In this document: positions 61,828 to 64,000 of the stretch, in pieces
Numbering within the stretch: the stretch's first letter is position 1
Layout: each line of letters starts with the position of its first letter
NCBI GenBank assembly: GCA_038212215.1
Contig: JBBQUT010000012.1
Coordinates: 38,372-102,371, forward strand
Origin: JALZAI01 sp038212215
Lineage (GTDB): Bacteria; Actinomycetota; Actinomycetes; Mycobacteriales; Jatrophihabitantaceae
Direction of reading: 5' to 3'
Length of the DNA: 64,000 nucleotides
The notes under the pieces: generated by a model
What the model was told of the DNA's origin: nothing
Database searches by the model: none
The model's input: the letters and a program-made list of their open reading frames with translations, nothing else
Made by a program: the position numbers and the translations under genes

Positions 61828-62286
61828 ATGACCGTCACCCGTCGCAACGCCCTCGCCGCCGCATCACTCGGCGCCGGAGGGCTCCTTCTCGCTGCGTGCT
61901 CAGGGAATTCGACCGCGGTGTCGCCATCAACCACAGCCGCCGACGCGAGCGATTCCGCCGCTGCGGACCCGACCGCGAATGCGGCGAACGCCGGCACTGT
62001 GCTCACTGCGCTGTCCGCCGTGCCGGTTGGCGGCGCGGTCTCAGCCACCGGCAAGGGCGGCGCCAAACTCATCGTCGCGCAGCCGACAAAGGGCGAAGTC
62101 GTCGCGTTTAGTGCCATCTGCACGCACCAGGGCTGCACGGTCACGCCCGCCAAATCCACACTTTATTGCGGGTGCCACGAGGCCGTGTTCAACACCGACA
62201 CTGGCGCTGTCATCTCCGGCCCGGCGCCCAGTCCGCTGCCCAAGGTCGCGGTGACGATCTCGGGAACGAACGTCGTGCAAGCATGA
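61828..62286 (+). CDS. Rieske [2Fe-2S] lipoprotein, probable Tat substrate
   Basis: 152 residues from ATG 61828 with AGGA just upstream. The signal peptide has the twin Arg (TRRNALAAASLGAGG) and ends in lipobox LAAC with Cys24, so export by Tat of a folded Fe-S protein is likely. A Ala/Thr/Ser linker precedes the Rieske fold. Cluster ligands are Cys98/His100 (CTHQGC) and Cys114/His117 (CGCH); Cys103 and Cys116 can form the supporting disulfide. Electron-transfer partner unknown; it is not next to cytochrome bc genes. Confidence 0.92.
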   Translation: MTVTRRNALAAASLGAGGLLLAACSGNSTAVSPSTTAADASDSAAADPTANAANAGTVLTALSAVPVGGAVSATGKGGAKLIVAQPTKGEVVAFSAICTHQGCTVTPAKSTLYCGCHEAVFNTDTGAVISGPAPSPLPKVAVTISGTNVVQA

Positions 62287-62831
62287 CCACGGCGCGTCAC
62301 GGTGTCGCGACGCAGTGACAGACCGACAAGGTGCCAGGCGATCTCGTGCTGTCGACAGCAGTGTTGTGTTCTCTTGGACGCCCGGCGCGGAGATGCCCGG
62401 TGCTGCTGCCTCGCTGGCAGTTTGCCGGTATGGCGGCGTCAGACTAATCAAGGGATCGAACGGCGCCCTGCTCGTGGCCGGTGTCGCTCCGCGGTGATGG
62501 CCGCTTCGACAGGCCCGGCATCCGTTATGTGCCTTCGTCAGAGTGTGCTGAGTGTGACCGCGCGTCGCCGCCTGTAGTCGCTGTGTCGACCGGACGATGG
62601 TCGCGAAGATGGCTGGACAGTGACGTCTGGATAGCAGGACGGTCTGATTCAGCTGCGCCGCGGGATGAAGACCTATAGCGCTGCTCGCGGATCCAACCTT
62701 GCGCGCCCAGCAGTCGGACCGACTCATCGCGGAACGCGAACTCTGGCAGATCAGCCGCGACATGACGGCTCTCGCATTGAAGTCGTCGACCATCCCGAGG
62801 TCGAGCTTCCCGGACGTCCACGGGGTACGCC
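62287..62831. other. Intergenic/decayed stretch without a recognised gene
   Basis: Open frames exist on both strands but none shows family sequence or steady codon bias. It ends where the TypA-like remnant becomes readable and probably contains gene debris. Confidence 0.55.
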
Positions 62832-63002
62832 GTGCTCGTGCCGTTGATCCCGCATCGGATCCTTTCGCTGGAGCAGGCGCTGGAATTTTGCCGGGACGAC
62901 GAGTGCGTCGAGGTGACCCCTGCCGCGGTGCGGATGCGCAAGGTCGCGCTGCTGTCCCAGGACCGCGAGAAGCTGCGCGGGCGGGCCAAGAAGAACGGCT
63001 GA
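62832..63002 (+). pseudogene. C-terminal remnant of a TypA/BipA GTPase
   Basis: A 56-residue frame ending in TGA at 63000-63002. It reads VLVPLIPHRILSLEQALEF then CRDDECVEVTPAAVRMRKVAL and a basic tail, which is the extreme C-terminus of actinobacterial TypA (LSLEQALEF..DDE.VEVTP..VR.RK). The frame is closed upstream by a stop at 62778, and the GTPase, beta-barrel and alpha/beta domains are absent. It is too short to be a functional TypA, so it is called a remnant. Confidence 0.75.
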
Positions 63003-63082
63003 GCGTCCGCCGCGGTTCGGGTTGGTCGCCTGACGGTTGGTTTGCATGTGCAGCGGTCGCTAACGCGTGCTGACAGCCTCCG

Positions 63083-63478
63083 CTAGCGGCTGTTAGGGAT
63101 ACAACGGCTTCCCGGCGCGTGCGCCGAACGGGTTTTGGCGCCCGGATGGACGCAGGATGCCCCACCGACGTTCCGGGGAGCCCGCCGAGCGCCACGCCGA
63201 AACGCCGTTTCGAGCCGCTGCTTGACTGCCCCGAATTCGTGCAGGTCAGCCCAGCCCCATCGCACGACGATCAAGCCGGTCGCCTCCAGCTCCTGGTGTC
63301 GCTGCCGCTCCTCGATGATCGCGACCGCGGCCACTTCTGGTTTGTACTTGAGCTTTCCGTCCGCCTCACCCACGACGCCGAACTCGTCCCAGTAGAAGTC
63401 GCAGCCGCGAAGGTATCGGCCATGCTCATCGCAGATCGAGGCATCCCATGCAGCTATTTCGTCAAGCTGCGAGTCGGC
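63083..63478 (-). pseudogene. 5'-truncated DUF559 endonuclease-like gene
   Basis: The open frame ends at 63083 and runs up to the tRNA gene without a suitable start. From about 63478 it reads ICDEHGRYLRGCDFYWDEFG, then VVGEADGKLKYKPE, EERQRHQELEATGL and VVRWGWADL: the catalytic part of a DUF559 (VSR-like) nuclease. Members normally have about 180 more residues in front. A start at GTG 63373 would cut through the fold, so the gene is probably broken, with the tRNA at the breakpoint. Confidence 0.65.
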
Positions 63479-63520
63479 CGGGGGCGGTTCGGCTCGGTGG
63501 GAATGCGATGGATTTCTGCG

Positions 63521-63593
63521 TGCCCCCGGCCAGAATCGAACTGGCGACGCCCGGCTTAGGAGTCCGGCGCTCTATCCCCTGAGCTACGAGGGC
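63521..63593 (-). tRNA. tRNA-Arg (anticodon CCT)
   Basis: 73 nt. The acceptor stem GCCCTCG pairs with CGGGGGC (one G-U). The D arm starts TAGCTCAGGGGATAGAGC; the anticodon loop is CTCCTAA with CCT at 34-36, reading AGG; the T arm contains GTTCGATTC. Discriminator base A; CCA is not encoded. Its neighbourhood of truncated genes fits use as an integration or recombination site, by inference. Confidence 0.95.
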
Positions 63594-63948
63594 GGGGAGT
63601 GCTGCAGGCCCCAGATTACGGGGTTGGACGAACGTCGATGAGCCCCGGTCTGCCGCTGCTGGTGTCCCGCTGGGGACCGTGTGGGACGGTCGCTGGACGA
63701 ACACGAGTGCGGCCCGGTGGCGTCACGGGCGTGCGGAGGTCAGCAATCGCGGGGCTCTGGGCGAATTGCGGAGGAGTTGAGCAGTGGAAATCCGGCCGGG
63801 GCGTCACGGACGGAGTTTGGACGAGAACCGGTCGGGGGCGGGCACGGTCACGCGACGCGGAGTGAGCCCACTGGCTCGCAAAGCGGTGCGTAACTCGGCG
63901 CATGCGAGCCCAGCCTCACAAACGGCGTCGGTTGCGGGCGCGTCCGTC
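63594..63948. other. Gap between tRNA-Arg and antitoxin gene
   Basis: 355 bp with no supported gene; open frames of up to about 95 codons on both strands lack family sequence. The tRNA promoter should lie at its left end and the antitoxin promoter at its right end. Confidence 0.55.
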
Positions 63949-63967
63949 TGCTTGCATGATGTAAGCA
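63932..63967 (+). promoter_or_regulatory. Promoter and palindromic operator of the antitoxin gene
   Basis: A -35-like TTGCGG (63932-63937), 17 bp, then CATGAT (63955-63960) and 6 nt to the ATG. Over the -10 lies the near-palindrome TGCTTGCATGATGTAAGCA (63949-63967), 15 of 19 positions symmetric, as expected for antitoxin autorepression. Confidence 0.55.
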
Positions 63968-64000
63968 TGCCGAATGTGTTGGTCCGCGACTTGCCTGAGC
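63967..64000 (+). CDS. Start of a FitA/VapB-like antitoxin, truncated by window end
   Basis: Only 11 codons are visible: MPNVLVRDLPE. This matches the conserved N-terminal beta strand of FitA-type ribbon-helix-helix antitoxins (MPNVLVRDLPEDV-type), which bind a PIN-domain toxin encoded directly downstream. The overlapping palindrome supports an autoregulated DNA-binding protein. The toxin would lie beyond the window. Confidence 0.6.
   Translation, partial: MPNVLVRDLPE

Noticed and set aside
62525..62989. 154-codon minus-strand frame over the TypA remnant
   Set aside because: Ser/Arg-rich, antisense to recognisable TypA sequence over much of its length. A short stretch (ADLPEFAFRDESVRLLGAQG) looks more protein-like but matches no family I know.
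63599..63903. Overlapping open frames after tRNA-Arg (plus 63599-63865, minus 63616-63903)
   Set aside because: No start signals or recognisable sequence; low-complexity Arg/Gly content typical of non-coding GC-rich DNA.

Overview
The window is a 64 kb piece of a high-GC actinobacterial chromosome. Evidence for an actinobacterium: strong G/C third-position bias, GTG starts, a Tricorn-type protease, adenosylcobalamin-dependent methylmalonyl-CoA mutase with MeaB, a very large fused biotin carboxylase/carboxyltransferase, a PknK-like kinase fold, type III polyketide synthase, and DUF427 and DUF5709 proteins. A Frankiales-, Jatrophihabitans- or Nakamurella-like lineage fits best, but no 16S or other ranking marker is present, so this is inference. 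A striking feature is promoter layout: about fifteen genes have a TAnnnT hexamer ending 6-8 nt before the start codon with no Shine-Dalgarno sequence, the pattern of leaderless transcription.

Layout. (1) 1-5.0 kb and 11.9-20.4 kb: nucleoside uptake and breakdown. Two ABC permeases, cytidine deaminase, thymidine phosphorylase and adenosine deaminase are followed, after an interruption, by two aldehyde dehydrogenases, deoC, upp, a phosphohexomutase/phosphopentomutase and purine nucleoside phosphorylase. Together they take nucleosides to bases plus (deoxy)ribose-1-phosphate, and deoxyribose-5-phosphate to acetaldehyde plus glyceraldehyde-3-phosphate. (2) 5.0-11.8 kb: a GH3 lipoprotein, a flavin-dependent monooxygenase, divergent glpK/glpD and a conserved unknown. 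(3) 20.5-27.8 kb: mutA-mutB-meaB, an MFS exporter and an aldose 1-epimerase. (4) 27.8-36.0 kb: photolyase, a DUF5709 protein, an MBL-fold hydrolase and an 1,876-residue fused acyl-CoA carboxylase. (5) 36.0-42.3 kb: an unusual AT-richer intergenic region with DnaA-box-like and DosR-like motifs, a pseudokinase, two exported proteins and a Tricorn-like protease.

(6) 42.3-48.3 kb: a compact isoprenoid/polyketide locus: IPP isomerase, UbiA prenyltransferase, type III PKS, ICMT-like methyltransferase and two FAD-dependent oxidoreductases of the geranylgeranyl-reductase type. It probably makes a methylated and prenylated or reduced phenolic lipid, and is the best candidate for an undescribed system. 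(7) 48.4-49.7 kb: two small Ala/charged coiled-coil proteins ending in a perfect hairpin. (8) 49.9-54.8 kb: choline to glycine betaine (betA, betB) with an APC permease. (9) 54.8-62.3 kb: small membrane proteins, a Gre-factor-like protein, a PepSY protein, a formamidase-family protein, an SDR, smpB, homocysteine methyltransferase, an FTR1-like membrane protein and a Rieske lipoprotein. (10) 62.3-64.0 kb: a decayed region with a TypA C-terminal remnant, a 5'-truncated DUF559 nuclease, tRNA-Arg(CCT), and the first codons of a FitA/VapB-like antitoxin with a palindromic operator.
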